A stretch of 64,000 nt of DNA. Origin: Glebionis coronaria (lineage: Eukaryota; Streptophyta; Magnoliopsida; Asterales; Asteraceae). Under the pieces are notes generated by a model, which was not told where the DNA came from, ran no database searches, and saw only the letters and a program-made list of their open reading frames with translations. The DNA is taken from NCBI GenBank assembly GCA_025667525.1, contig CM046879.1:363958639-364022638 (forward strand). Reading direction: 5' to 3'. The number at the start of each line of letters is the position of its first letter. Positions within the stretch are counted from its first letter, which is position 1. Below are positions 54,479 through 64,000 of this stretch, piece by piece. A program made the position numbers and the translations under genes.

Positions 54479-56075
54479 TGATAGGTGTGAAAACACCCAT
54501 CCTTTTACCACTTAATTCTGGATAAAACGAGACCAAAACGCGTATTTAATATTTTTTGTTTGGAATTATGCGTGGTTTTTGTGTTTATTGTGATTTCAGA
54601 GCCAACCGGATGGATAATGGATAAAACATGGGATTGCACGGGTTTTATGGAAGAAAAAGACTCAAGACGAAGTCTATTGTCCAAGAGATGCAAAAGATTT
54701 GAAGTCACTGGGGCTATTTGAAGATTTATCGAAGAAAAGGACCAAAGATGGAAGATTCACATATGTCGAAGAAACTCAAGTCTAATAAACGAAGAAATTA
54801 AAAGACGAGTTGAATTTAATCGACGACAAATCCCGAATCAGAATCGAAAACGTCAACTTTTCTTAAAAGACGAGAATACAAGAAGAACGGGAGAAAGCCC
54901 ACTCACCAACCAAAGAGAACACCTATATAAAGAATTCCCTTCACACTTTTCATTCAGTTTTTTTTTATTCCTTTTTTCTCTCCTTTTCTGTTCGTAGGCA
55001 TCACCAACACCATTAGGGTGTTTGGTGATTTTGATTCTTGTTTTTCCAATCTTGTAGTTTAATCTTTGTCTTTTGATTCTTTAAACATAAATCTATCAAT
55101 TTAATCCTTCATTTCATCTTGTTCGTCTTCATCTTTTTGATTCAAAGTTAAAATTATTATTTGGTTGATTTTGATTTTTAAAAGTTATTGGGTTTTATGT
55201 TTTTATTGAGGGGATTTGATGTTTATGGTTAGTAGATGATTAGGCATTAGTTTTGTTTAAGTTTTGGTTAAACACTTGGTGAATTTTGGATTGAAATCGT
55301 ATTCCCCTGTTTCTCTGTCTCCTACTGTTCTTGAGTTTTTCCAGGTTCCGAACGAGCACAAAAGTTCCGAATGAAGTCTTTTAAAAGTTTCGAATGAATG
55401 GTTTTTCGAAAGTTCCGAATCAGTTTAAAAGTTCCGAATGAAAGTCTTTAAAAGTTCCGAATAAACTTCCGAATAAACTTCCGAAAAAGTTCCGAATGAA
55501 AGTGTTTAAAAGTTCCGAATCAATTTTGTTAAAAAGTTCTGAATAAAGGTCCGAAAAAACTTCCGAATAAACTTCCGAACCAATCCAAAATCTTCCGAAT
55601 CAATCTTTTGCAAAAGTTCCGGATCAAGACTTCCGAATCAAGCTAGTTCACTCGGAAGACTTCTGAATCAAGGAGTTCATCCGGAAGAGTTCCAGATCAA
55701 GAAGTTCCGAACCAGAGGGTTCATTCGGAAGAGTTCCGAACCAAACTTCCGGAATAAGGGTAAAGTAGAAACTTCCGAATCAATTTTCTTTTGAGTATTT
55801 CGAATCAATTTTCTTTTGAGTTAAGTGATATTTACTGTTTCTTTTTTTTAATACTTAAATTTTTAATACTTAAATTTTAATTCAAGTTTTATTAATTGCT
55901 ATTAAATTAATTGTTTTTAGCTTATTCTTATCACTTTATGCTTTTAATCCTTTTAGTAGAATAGAAAATCCAAACCCCCTTTTTAGTAACCAAGAACAAT
56001 CTTTCCACTTTGAGCTGTAATCAATTCGAGAGGATACCGAGATCTAATCTGAACCCATACAAAATCAATGTATCA
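54479..56075 (+). repeat. 5' LTR of the Athila/Tat element
   Basis: TGATAGGTGTG to AATGTATCA, 1597 bp. A TATA box TATATAA lies at 54924-54930, so transcription should start near 54955, and over 1.1 kb (R-U5) is transcribed leader. That leader contains the irregular TTCCGAA array at 55346-55810. Confidence 0.92.
55346..55810 (+). repeat. Irregular TTCCGAAT repeat array in R-U5
   Basis: About 25 TTCCGAA or one-off copies; spacing varies, with steps of 11-12 bp (55455, 55467, 55479, 55490) and of 19-23 bp elsewhere. Neighbouring bases alternate between AAAAG and AAAC. The core is the same as in the SIRE leader at 6427, although the two elements belong to different superfamilies. Confidence 0.9.
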
Positions 56076-56077
56076 AA

Positions 56078-56092
56078 TGGCGCCGCTGCCGG
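56078..56092 (+). promoter_or_regulatory. Primer binding site for tRNA-Asp
   Basis: TGGCGCCGCTGCCGG two bases after the LTR end, the usual Athila/Tat primer site. Confidence 0.92.
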
Positions 56093-56291
56093 CTCTTCTC
56101 ATTAAGATCAACAGTTTTTTGTGAGAACTTGGATTTTGGGATCCGTTCCTCGTGAACGTTACTTTTTCATAAAAATTTTCAAAAATCCTAAAAAATATAA
56201 AATTTTCAAAAATACAAAAAAAAATTAAAAAAACATAAAAACCAAAAATATTTCTGCTTTGTTTTTTCCTTGTTAGTTCTTTTGCACGTGC

Positions 56292-57020
56292 ATGCGTACA
56301 CGATCAACGTCTTATCAAGAGCCCGAGCCTCTCGAAGACTTAGACATGGCCGGTGTACAAAACAACAACAATAACCCACCTCAAAACAATAATAATAACA
56401 ATAACAATCCACCTTTCAACAACAATAATAACAACAACAACAACAACAATGAGCCTCTACCGGATAATCGCCCGATGATTGAACTTCTGCAAGCACATGT
56501 AGATGGTAACAATGATCCAATTGTCATACCCGCGATTGCAGCCAACAATTTTGAGCTCAAATCCGGCTTTATCCAGATGGTCCCTGCTCAACCATTCTTA
56601 GGGCGTACCATTGATGATCCGCATGACCACATCAAGAGATTCTTGCAACTCACTAATACGGTCAAATTCAATGGTGTTCCACAAGAGGTAATCCGTTTAC
56701 AACTTTTTCCCTTTTCTTTACAGGGACAAGCCCGGCATTGGCTTGCTAAGGAACCGCCACAGAGTATTCTTACGTGGACGGATTTGGAGACCAAGTTTAT
56801 CAACTACTTTTTCCCACCCTCTCGTACTACCGCTTTGCGGAATGAAATTATCAATTTTGAACAAAAGTACGATGAGTCGTTTAGTGAATCTTGGGACCGT
56901 TTCAAAGACCTTTTGAGAAAATGCCCACAACATGGTTTTACCAAAGTGCACCAAATTAATACTTTTTATAATGGTTTAAACATGAATGACCAAGATTCAC
57001 TAAACAGTGCCTCGAGGGTA
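56292..57020 (+). pseudogene. gag: gag of the Athila/Tat element, frameshifted at its end
   Basis: ATG at 56292 (MRTRSTSYQEPE), 216 bp after the primer site. An Asn-rich low-complexity stretch from AAC/AAT repeats (56360-56450) precedes the capsid: PFLGRTIDDPHDHIKRF, LFPFSLQGQARHWL, YFFPPSRTT, KCPQHGF and FYNGLNMND. At about 57015 one base seems lost or gained: the expected capsid end and knuckle continue in the other frame, where [16 protein letters not shown] follows. Without frameshifting this copy would give a capsid lacking its zinc knuckle and no pol. Confidence 0.85.
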
Positions 57021-57025
57021 ATCTT

Positions 57026-60000
57026 TTGGCTAAGACTTCCAATGCTGCTTGGGATATCATTGAGAATAAGTCTCGTGTGCAAACCATGAGTGTTCGGACC
57101 AATGTCGCTAGTGCTAGTACTAGTGACAGCGATAAGCGACTTGACAAAATCACTGTGCTTCTTGAATCGCTTGCTACCCAAACCGCCAGCAACACCAACA
57201 GCATCAACGCTAAAAACACTAAAGACGCTCAAGTCAATGCTGTTAGCCAACCATGTGAGATATTCGGGGGTCCTCACTCTTACACCACTTGCACTGCCAC
57301 CCAAGACTACCCTTCTGAAAATGTGAATGCAGCTTATGGCACCTATCCTCAACCCGCTTATCAAGCTCGTCCTCAAGGTGACCGCAACCTGCTTAGCTAC
57401 CGTTCGAACAACTATCTCTCACCACCCGGTTTTACTCCTAACAACCCAAACCGACAACAAAACCTCAACCGCCCTCCTCAACAACAACAACAACCTCGTA
57501 CACCATACATACCACCTCACAAACAACCATATCCACCTCAAAGAAACAACCAAGTTTACCAGCAACTTGCTTATCAACCACCCGCATACAATGCTCCTCC
57601 CAACCAACCCACCGCTTTACACCAAGAAGTGGAAACCTACATGAGGACTAACGATGTGATCGTGGGAAATCTTCAGCGGGAAGTGCTCAACTTGAAAGCA
57701 GACCTGGTGAAACAATGGAACGATCTGAGAGCTGATATGAGAAACACTTTGGATAGTCAAACGAATGACTTAAAAAACATGATGGCTAGTTTCTTCCAAG
57801 GTAATCAACCCTCTTCTCCGGGTACTCTTCCGAGTAACATCGTTGCGAATCCAAGAGGGGAGATGAAAGCAATCACCACTCGCAGTGGCAAAGGTACCAA
57901 GGAACCGGAGCTTCCTATACCTCCACCGGTGATTGTGACTAAGGAGAACGAGTCACCTGCTCCTATTCCTCAACCTTCTACTTCCCCAATTTCTCCACCT
58001 CTTACTTCTACCCCTCCTCCACCCAAGGATGTGAGTGATCCTTCGATCCTAAAGACTTCCTCTTCTTCCAATATACCTTATCCATCAAGGTTGAGGAAAG
58101 AGAAGCTCAAAAGCAAGGATGATATTCAAGTTTCGAACTTTCTAAAAATGTTTAAACAATTGAATTTTAACATCTCCTTCGCTGAGGCTCTCGCTCACAT
58201 GCCCAAATACGCGAAAATGTTCAAAGATCTTCTTAGCGACAAGGAGAAGCTTCTTGATATTGCTAACACCCAACTTAATGAGAATTGCTCTGCAGTGCTC
58301 TTAAGGAAATTGCCAACCAAGCTTGGTGATCCGGGTCGTTTCTTAATCCCTTGTAACTTCCTGGGAGTAGAGAATTACATGGCTCTAGCCGATCTAGGTG
58401 CCAGTATTAACTTAATGCCCTTAAGCGTTTGGAAGCAATTATCTATCCCTGAGCTAGTCCCCACCAAAATGACTTTGGATATAGCTAACCGTACGGTTGC
58501 TTATCCAGTGGGGATAGCCGAAGACGTCTTTGTAGGAGTCGACAAATTCACTTTTCCTGCCGATTTCGTTGTCGTTGACTACAACATGGACCCTCGTGTG
58601 CCATTGATCGTTGGTCGTCCATTCTTGAGGACCGGTCGCACTCTCATCGATGTTGAAGCTGGTGAGCTTATCATGAGAGTGGGTGACGATAAAATTGTCT
58701 TCAACATGGGAAAGCTTTCTAAACAGCCTTATTCATACGAGAGTGTTAATTGTATTGACGTTCTTGAGGAGGCTTGTGAAGAACAATTCAAAGATGCTTG
58801 CAAAAGTATTCCTACTTCTCTTCCCAATGTTGAGATCGTTTCCTCTATCGATTCATCACTATCTCTATTTAGAGAAAGTGATTTCCTTTGGAAAGATTTG
58901 GAAGCCACCATGGGAGATGCGAACTTAGCTAATGACGATTCTACCACCAATTGGGATGAAGATATCCGCCTCATTGAAAACCTTCTCAAAGAAGACAATA
59001 TTTCTCCACCATCTCCCACGGTTATTGCTATCGATGCTCTGACTTTGAAAACGCCTCCCATCGAAAATCCTCCGGATTTAGAACTTAAGGAGTTGCCGCC
59101 CCATCTCGAGTACGTGTTCCTTGAAGAAGAGAAGAAGTCGCCCGTCATTATCGCGAATGACTTGAAAGATGAAGAAAAAACTCGCCTCATCACCGTGCTT
59201 AAAGATCATAAGAAGGCAATTGCTTGGAAAATTTCTGACATCCGCGGAATTGATCCGAACTTTTGTACTCACAAGATTCTCATGGAAGATGACTTTAAAC
59301 CCACAATCCAGAGCCAAAGAAGGGTTAATCCTCGCATTCATGACGTCATCAAACAAGAGGTTATCAAACTTCTTGATGCCGGCTTGATTTACCCTATCTC
59401 GGATTCGCCATGGGTAAGTCCCGTCCATTGTGTGCCCAAGAAGGGCGGAATAACCGTTGTTTCCAATGAACACAACGAGTTGATTCCCACTCGTCTCGTT
59501 ACTGGGTGGAGAGTTTGTATTGATTATCGCAAGCTCAATGATGCCACGAGAAAAGATCACTTTCCTCTTCCCTTCATGGATCAAATACTCGAGCGTCTAG
59601 CGGGTAATGATTATTACTGCTTCTTAGACGGTTTCTCCGGGTACTTTCAAATTCCCATCGATCCCAAGGACCAAGAAAAGACCACATTCACTTGTCCTTA
59701 TGGAACATTCGCTTACAAACGTATGCCTTTTGGTTTATGCAATGCTCCTGGGACGTTCCAAAGGTGTATGATGGCTATATTCCATGACATGGTGGAAGAC
59801 ACTATGGAAGTATTCATGGATGATTTCTCGGTTTATGGCGATTCTTTCTCTGCTTGCCTTGCCAATTTAGAACGTATGCTTCAGCGGTGTGAAGACACTC
59901 GCCTTGTTCTTAATTGGGAAAAATGCCATTTCATGGTAAAAGAGTGCATCGAACTAGGACACAAGATCTCTAAATCCGGTCTTGAAGTGGACCGTGCTAA

Positions 60001-61789
60001 AGTCGATGTTATTTCTAAGTTGCCTCCACCTTCAACCGTGAAGTGTGTGAGAAGTTTCCTTGGTCATGCGGGCTTCTACCGTCGCTTTATCAAAGATTTT
60101 TCTAAAATAGCTCGCCCGATGACCCACCTCTTGGAAAAAGATACTCCTTTTATCTTTTCTAACGAGTGTCTTGAAGCCTTCAACTTGCTTAAGGATAAGC
60201 TTACTAAGGCACCGGTCTTGGTTACCCCTAATTGGGAGCTGCCTTTTGAGTTGATGTATGATGCTAGTGACTATGCTATTGGTGCGGTTTTGGGCCAAAG
60301 AGTGAACAAACACTTCCAACCGATCCATTACGCTAGCAAGACAATGACGGGGGCTCAATTGCATTACACGACAACCGAAAAAGAGCTTTTAGCTGTTGTC
60401 TATGCCTTTGAAAAGTTCTGCCCCTATCTTGTCCTTTCTACCACAATCGTTTACACCGATCATTCTGCGTTGAAGTACTTGTTGACTAAACAAGATTCCA
60501 AACCAAGACTTCTTCGCTGGGTTTTGCTACTCCAAGAATTTAAAATCGAAATTCGCGATAAAAAAGGAGCTGAAAACCTAGCCGCGGATCATCTCAGTAG
60601 ACTTGAGGATCCATATCAAGGGGATCATCCGAACAAAGAAATCAATGATTCTTTTCCCCTGGAGACCTTAATGTCTATCAACTCGACTGCTAATGAAACC
60701 CCGTGGTTTGCGGACATTGCAAACTACTTGGCGGGTGGAATTCTCGTTGACGCGTTAACATCCCAACAAAAGAAAAAGTTCTTCAAAGACATTCAGACTT
60801 ACTTTTGGGATGACCCGTATCTATTCAAACAATTTGCTGATTTGATTATTCGCCGATGTGTTGATGGACCGACAACTTTAGAAATCCTTGACGCTTGCCA
60901 CAAAGGACCCACCGGTGGTCACTTTGGTCCCAACTACACCGCCAAAAAAGTGTTTGACTCGGGATTTTATTGGCCCACCATCTACCGTGATGCTCACGAG
61001 ATGGTTAAACGATGTGATGCTTGCCAAAAACAAGGCAAGATCACACATAAAGACGAGATGCCTCAGAATTTCATTCAAGAATGTGAAATCTTTGATGTTT
61101 GGGGTATCGACTTTATGGGGCCATTCCCTTCATCTAAAGGAAACAAATACATCCTTGTAGCCGTTGACTACGTTTCAAAGTGGGTTGAAGCAAAAACTTT
61201 TCCTACTAATGACGCAAGGGTGGTTTGTAACTTTTTAAAGTCATTATTCGCTAGATTCGGTGTGCCTCGTGCTATTATTAGTGACCGCGGGACTCATTTT
61301 TGCAACGACCAATTTGCTAGAGTCATGGCTAAGTATGGTGTAAATCATCGTCTTTTCACCATCTACCACCCACAAACTAATGGCCAGGCTGAAATCTCTA
61401 ACCGAGGATTAAAGCGAATTCTGGAAAGAACCGTGGGAGAGCATCGTGCCTCATGGGCTGATAAACTTGATGATGCTTTGTGGGCTTTTCGTACCGCATA
61501 TAAGACTCCGATTGGTTGTACACCATATCGTCTCGTGTACGGGAAAGCGTGCCACCTACCCATTGAGTTGGAGCACAAGGCTTACTGGGCCTTGAAGTGG
61601 GCTAATTTTGATGTCAACAAAGCCGGTAACCTACGCAAGATCCAACTCAATGAGCTGAATGAACTCCGGAATGAGGCTTATGAAAACTCTTTGATCTATA
61701 AGGAGAAGACTAAGCTCATTCACGACTCTAAGATTAAGAACGAGAGTTCCAAGTTGGAGACAAAGTTTTACTCTTCAACTCTCGGTTGA
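57026..61789 (+). CDS. pol: pol (with gag C-terminal end) of the Athila/Tat element
   Basis: Open frame of 1587 codons. Its first codons are really the end of gag, so the start shown is not a true start. Order: defective knuckle [13 protein letters not shown] (residues 77-89; the second Cys is Phe); P/Q-rich linker; protease DLGAS (~456); RT with CIDYRKLN (~830) and FMDD (~930); RNase H with YDASD (~1078) and [10 protein letters not shown]; integrase with H-H-C-C site (~1292-1333), core D (GIDFMGP, ~1358), D (SDRGTHF, ~1419) and E ([10 protein letters not shown], ~1455). It is frameshifted near 61745, so its integrase end lies in another frame. Catalytic motifs are intact. Confidence 0.92.
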   Translation: MAKTSNAAWDIIENKSRVQTMSVRTNVASASTSDSDKRLDKITVLLESLATQTASNTNSINAKNTKDAQVNAVSQPCEIFGGPHSYTTCTATQDYPSENVNAAYGTYPQPAYQARPQGDRNLLSYRSNNYLSPPGFTPNNPNRQQNLNRPPQQQQQPRTPYIPPHKQPYPPQRNNQVYQQLAYQPPAYNAPPNQPTALHQEVETYMRTNDVIVGNLQREVLNLKADLVKQWNDLRADMRNTLDSQTNDLKNMMASFFQGNQPSSPGTLPSNIVANPRGEMKAITTRSGKGTKEPELPIPPPVIVTKENESPAPIPQPSTSPISPPLTSTPPPPKDVSDPSILKTSSSSNIPYPSRLRKEKLKSKDDIQVSNFLKMFKQLNFNISFAEALAHMPKYAKMFKDLLSDKEKLLDIANTQLNENCSAVLLRKLPTKLGDPGRFLIPCNFLGVENYMALADLGASINLMPLSVWKQLSIPELVPTKMTLDIANRTVAYPVGIAEDVFVGVDKFTFPADFVVVDYNMDPRVPLIVGRPFLRTGRTLIDVEAGELIMRVGDDKIVFNMGKLSKQPYSYESVNCIDVLEEACEEQFKDACKSIPTSLPNVEIVSSIDSSLSLFRESDFLWKDLEATMGDANLANDDSTTNWDEDIRLIENLLKEDNISPPSPTVIAIDALTLKTPPIENPPDLELKELPPHLEYVFLEEEKKSPVIIANDLKDEEKTRLITVLKDHKKAIAWKISDIRGIDPNFCTHKILMEDDFKPTIQSQRRVNPRIHDVIKQEVIKLLDAGLIYPISDSPWVSPVHCVPKKGGITVVSNEHNELIPTRLVTGWRVCIDYRKLNDATRKDHFPLPFMDQILERLAGNDYYCFLDGFSGYFQIPIDPKDQEKTTFTCPYGTFAYKRMPFGLCNAPGTFQRCMMAIFHDMVEDTMEVFMDDFSVYGDSFSACLANLERMLQRCEDTRLVLNWEKCHFMVKECIELGHKISKSGLEVDRAKVDVISKLPPPSTVKCVRSFLGHAGFYRRFIKDFSKIARPMTHLLEKDTPFIFSNECLEAFNLLKDKLTKAPVLVTPNWELPFELMYDASDYAIGAVLGQRVNKHFQPIHYASKTMTGAQLHYTTTEKELLAVVYAFEKFCPYLVLSTTIVYTDHSALKYLLTKQDSKPRLLRWVLLLQEFKIEIRDKKGAENLAADHLSRLEDPYQGDHPNKEINDSFPLETLMSINSTANETPWFADIANYLAGGILVDALTSQQKKKFFKDIQTYFWDDPYLFKQFADLIIRRCVDGPTTLEILDACHKGPTGGHFGPNYTAKKVFDSGFYWPTIYRDAHEMVKRCDACQKQGKITHKDEMPQNFIQECEIFDVWGIDFMGPFPSSKGNKYILVAVDYVSKWVEAKTFPTNDARVVCNFLKSLFARFGVPRAIISDRGTHFCNDQFARVMAKYGVNHRLFTIYHPQTNGQAEISNRGLKRILERTVGEHRASWADKLDDALWAFRTAYKTPIGCTPYRLVYGKACHLPIELEHKAYWALKWANFDVNKAGNLRKIQLNELNELRNEAYENSLIYKEKTKLIHDSKIKNESSKLETKFYSSTLG

Positions 61790-61986
61790 AAATCTTCTCG
61801 GGCAAGCTGAAATCTAGTTGGTCCGGCCCATTCACCATTGCCCAAATTTTTCCATATGGTACTCTCGAGCTCGCTCATCCTAATGGACCTAATTTTAAGG
61901 TGAATGGCCAACGAGTGAAGTTGTACTTTGGTGAGGACATCTCTCATGAGATGATTCCATCCCTCACCACGTTCCCCATAAACTAA
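61748..61986 (+). pseudogene. Integrase C-terminal end, frameshifted off pol
   Basis: The frame starting near 61748 reads [12 protein letters not shown] and then GKLKSSWSGPFTI, the SH3-like GPF/Y region of Ty3 integrases, ending at 61986. It overlaps the end of the pol frame by about 40 bp and differs by one base, so a single indel near 61745 separated them. Confidence 0.85.
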
Positions 61987-63929
61987 TTTTGGGCCGAGTC
62001 AGGCTCGTGACTCGGTTATCAAAAACAAGCGCTCCTCGGGAGGCAGCCCGAGTATCTATCCTTTTCTGTTTTAACCTCCTAAGTGTAGGGGGACCTATAT
62101 AGGTGTTTGTCTTTGTGTGGTGATGTGATTACAGGGATGAATGCACTCTTGGAATCTTTGAAGAACCGTGCCCCCGTGTTATCCAAAATCCGGTTCTATC
62201 TCTCAACTATCGTGATTCAATTTTCTTCATACTCACATTTGAAATTGATCACTTTAGTCGTCTCTTCCTTAACTTGATTTAACCAACGTGCACAATGTCA
62301 TAAGTGTAGGGGAGACTTTTCCCACATGCTTAAACATTGAGGACAATGTTTATCTTAAGTGTAGGGGGGACTTCTATCGAAGTTTTAAGTGGACTTTTCT
62401 ATGAAAATGCCTTCATTTAACCGGAAAATCATCTTTTTCAACATTTTTCAAATTTTTAATTAACTTTGGCCATTTAGTCGTAATTTTTAAATTTTTATCG
62501 TTGCTTTCATATGTATATATCCCGCAATAAAGTCAAAAATATTAATAAAGTGGTGTAGCTAGTTTAGAAGTCTTTGACATATTAGGCCCGTTGCGATTAT
62601 TTTGACTCAACCCGAATAGACTTATCTAAGTTTATTCTAGCTAGTATCCTTAACCATGTAGACCTTAATTGGTTTATTAGGCTAAGCATCCACGAGTCTC
62701 ATTACTTGAGATTTTAAATTGTGGAGAACGAGAAATTATAGAGTCAATTATAAGTCGGTATTCCTGCACAAGCTCACTTGGTGTAATTATTTGCCTTTTC
62801 TCCCATCACTTGCTAATAAATTATCTGCAATAATTAAGGTCGTACGATTTGAAAAGTTACTTAGCTTCTAGCCCAAGATCGTTTAAAGTTGCTCGGTAAT
62901 GATAAGAGTTCATAGCCAAGGCATAACTTATGAAGCAGGGCGCGAAGATTGGCGAGTCCGAAAAGGCCCTAACAAGGCATGAGGATTCAATCTTATTGCT
63001 AAAGATCCAAGGTGATGTGAAAAGCATTATTCCCAAAATCAATATGAAGGATCAAGACTCACGACGAAAAGCAATCAAGTCCCATAAATATCATGGAGAA
63101 GTCTATCCGAAAAAGACCCTAACAAGGTATGAGGATAAATAGATCCAAGTCCGAAAAGGAGGCGGATCGTTGTATCTCAAAATCCCAATTAGAGATTGAA
63201 GAAATAATCATGAAGTCGTGGTCAACAAAGTTGGAGTACCCCTCAAAAGTCTCATAAGTGTAGAAACTATATTAACGATGAGAGGAGCATTATCTCAAGC
63301 ACGTCTCTCAAGATATGAAGTATGAAGTACATGCCAAATATCGGCCCGAGAAATGTCTCAAATCGTGAACCGAGTTATGCCAAGATATGAACTTTTTGAT
63401 ATCCCGAGAAGCACTTTTAAGAGATTTTGTCCTTTAGCTAACTATTGATCAAATCGTCCTACTTTGCTTTCAGCCTAAATAAACTATCGAAATAAGTCCA
63501 AAAATGCATCTTCATGATCATTCTAAGACAAAAATAAAATATAATAGATACGCCTAGGAATAAGGGAGTTTAAGCATATAATTAAGCCATGTGTGTAAGT
63601 GTTTGATTTGCTAACTTATAATAACAATGATCTCGTTTTTAAGCTTAGTTTGGGGAACGTGAAACTTGAGGGTGAAAAATCTTCACAGCACCGAAGCCCA
63701 AATGTAAGTCCTTGATCTCTTTGCAAGTTATTTCCATATAGCTATTTTCAAGTGAAAATGGTTTTCTATCCTTTTGTTTACTTTAAAGATTTTAATTTCT
63801 CTTAGTACTTTAATTTTTGTTTAGTAGTATTTTAATAAGGCCAAGGTTGATTGATTATGAAAAAAGTGTAAATTTGCTTTATCACTAAGCATTGCATGAG
63901 GGCATGGCAATGGTTAAGTGTAGGGGATT
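61987..63929 (+). other. 3' non-coding region of the Athila/Tat element
   Basis: No env-like ORF. AAGTGTAGGGG-type purine tracts recur at about 62082, 62301, 62355 and the LTR-proximal 63915, the last preceded by TTGATTGATTATG and followed directly by the LTR. TTGAGGACAATG (62337) is also the usual companion of that tract. A ~150-bp-spaced pair of blocks (TCCGAAAAGGCCCTAACAAG near 62957 and its near copy near 63106) suggests an old tandem duplication. Confidence 0.7.
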
Positions 63930-64000
63930 TGATAGGTGTGAAAACAACCATCCTTTTACCACTTAATTCTGGCTAAACCGAGACCAAAACGCGTATTTAA
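63930..64000 (+). repeat. Start of the 3' LTR of the Athila/Tat element
   Basis: TGATAGGTGTGAAAAC follows the purine tract and matches the 5' LTR from 54479 up to the window end. Confidence 0.92.

Larger units (their letters stand above)
54479..64000 (+). mobile_element. Athila/Tat-type Ty3 retrotransposon, right end outside window
   Basis: 5' LTR 54479-56075, tRNA-Asp primer site, gag, one long pol frame, ~1.9 kb 3' non-coding, polypurine tract, and the first 71 bp of the 3' LTR. The 71 bp differ from the 5' LTR start at only two positions (AACACCCATC against AACAACCATC; GGATAAAA against GGCTAAAC region), so the copy is fairly young. DLGAS protease and FMDD RT motifs fit the Athila/Tat group. 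No downstream env-like ORF is present. Confidence 0.92.

Noticed and set aside
57015..57030. Programmed frameshift between gag and pol in the Athila/Tat element
   Set aside because: The shift falls inside the capsid end before the knuckle, not at a gag-pol junction, and no slippery site is visible; a chance indel is simpler.

Overview
The window is plant nuclear DNA made almost entirely of LTR retrotransposons nested in one another. I recognise no host gene, rRNA or ordinary tRNA gene. The families present (SIRE-type Copia with a large extra ORF, Athila/Tat-type Ty3 primed by tRNA-Asp, Tekay-like chromodomain Ty3 primed by tRNA-iMet) point to a flowering plant. The gag linker of the first element reminds me of daisy-family (Asteraceae) copies, but that is memory, not proof.

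Layout, left to right. (1) 1-13738, + strand: a SIRE-like Copia element cut by the left edge, with gag end, intact pol (to 5116), a spacer with an 18-bp minisatellite, an intact 1315-aa extra ORF (7230-11177), a long 3' UTR and the 3' LTR (13408-13738). It sits inside (2) a - strand Athila-like element: broken gag 13739-14555, tRNA-Asp primer site, and a 3.7-kb LTR split into 15280-18281 and 22091-22804 by a solo LTR of a sister copy (18282-22090), which itself carries a tRNA-derived SINE. (3) 22805-28368: remains of another Athila-like family, with an inverted LTR piece, an env-like pseudogene and a 1.5-kb LTR (26870-28368). (4) 30775-32704: relics of a + strand chromovirus (gag pseudogene, polypurine tract, first bases of its 3' LTR). 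(5) 32705-42162, - strand: a Tekay-like chromovirus entered at that LTR edge, with decayed pol, a chromodomain and a gag that appears to contain three spliceosomal introns; its 5' LTR is broken by (6). (6) 42163 to about 50221, - strand: a second SIRE-like copy (3' LTR, 3' UTR, decayed extra ORF, minisatellite leader). (7) 50222 to about 53880, - strand: a small unit holding only a third, distant extra-ORF pseudogene, flanked by related repeat sequence. (8) 54479-64000, + strand: an Athila/Tat element with 5' LTR, gag, 1587-aa pol and the first 71 bases of the 3' LTR.

How the parts work: each element would code for capsid (gag) and for protease, reverse transcriptase, RNase H and integrase (pol), with LTRs giving promoter and polyadenylation site, and the primer site and polypurine tract starting the two DNA strands. 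Only the SIRE pol and its extra ORF are open throughout; the other coding regions carry stops or frameshifts.

The most striking unexplained signals are non-coding: eight pairs of an 11-bp palindrome (core GTGCGGCGCAC), all exactly 21 bp apart, at 23.3-27.7 kb; an unrelated TCARCG motif also stepping by 21 bp in the 50-54 kb unit; an AGGG motif stepping by 30-31 bp ten times in the Athila LTR; TTCCGA-based minisatellites in the transcribed leaders of unrelated elements; a SIRE 3' UTR far better conserved between copies than the gene next to it; and the introns in the chromovirus gag.
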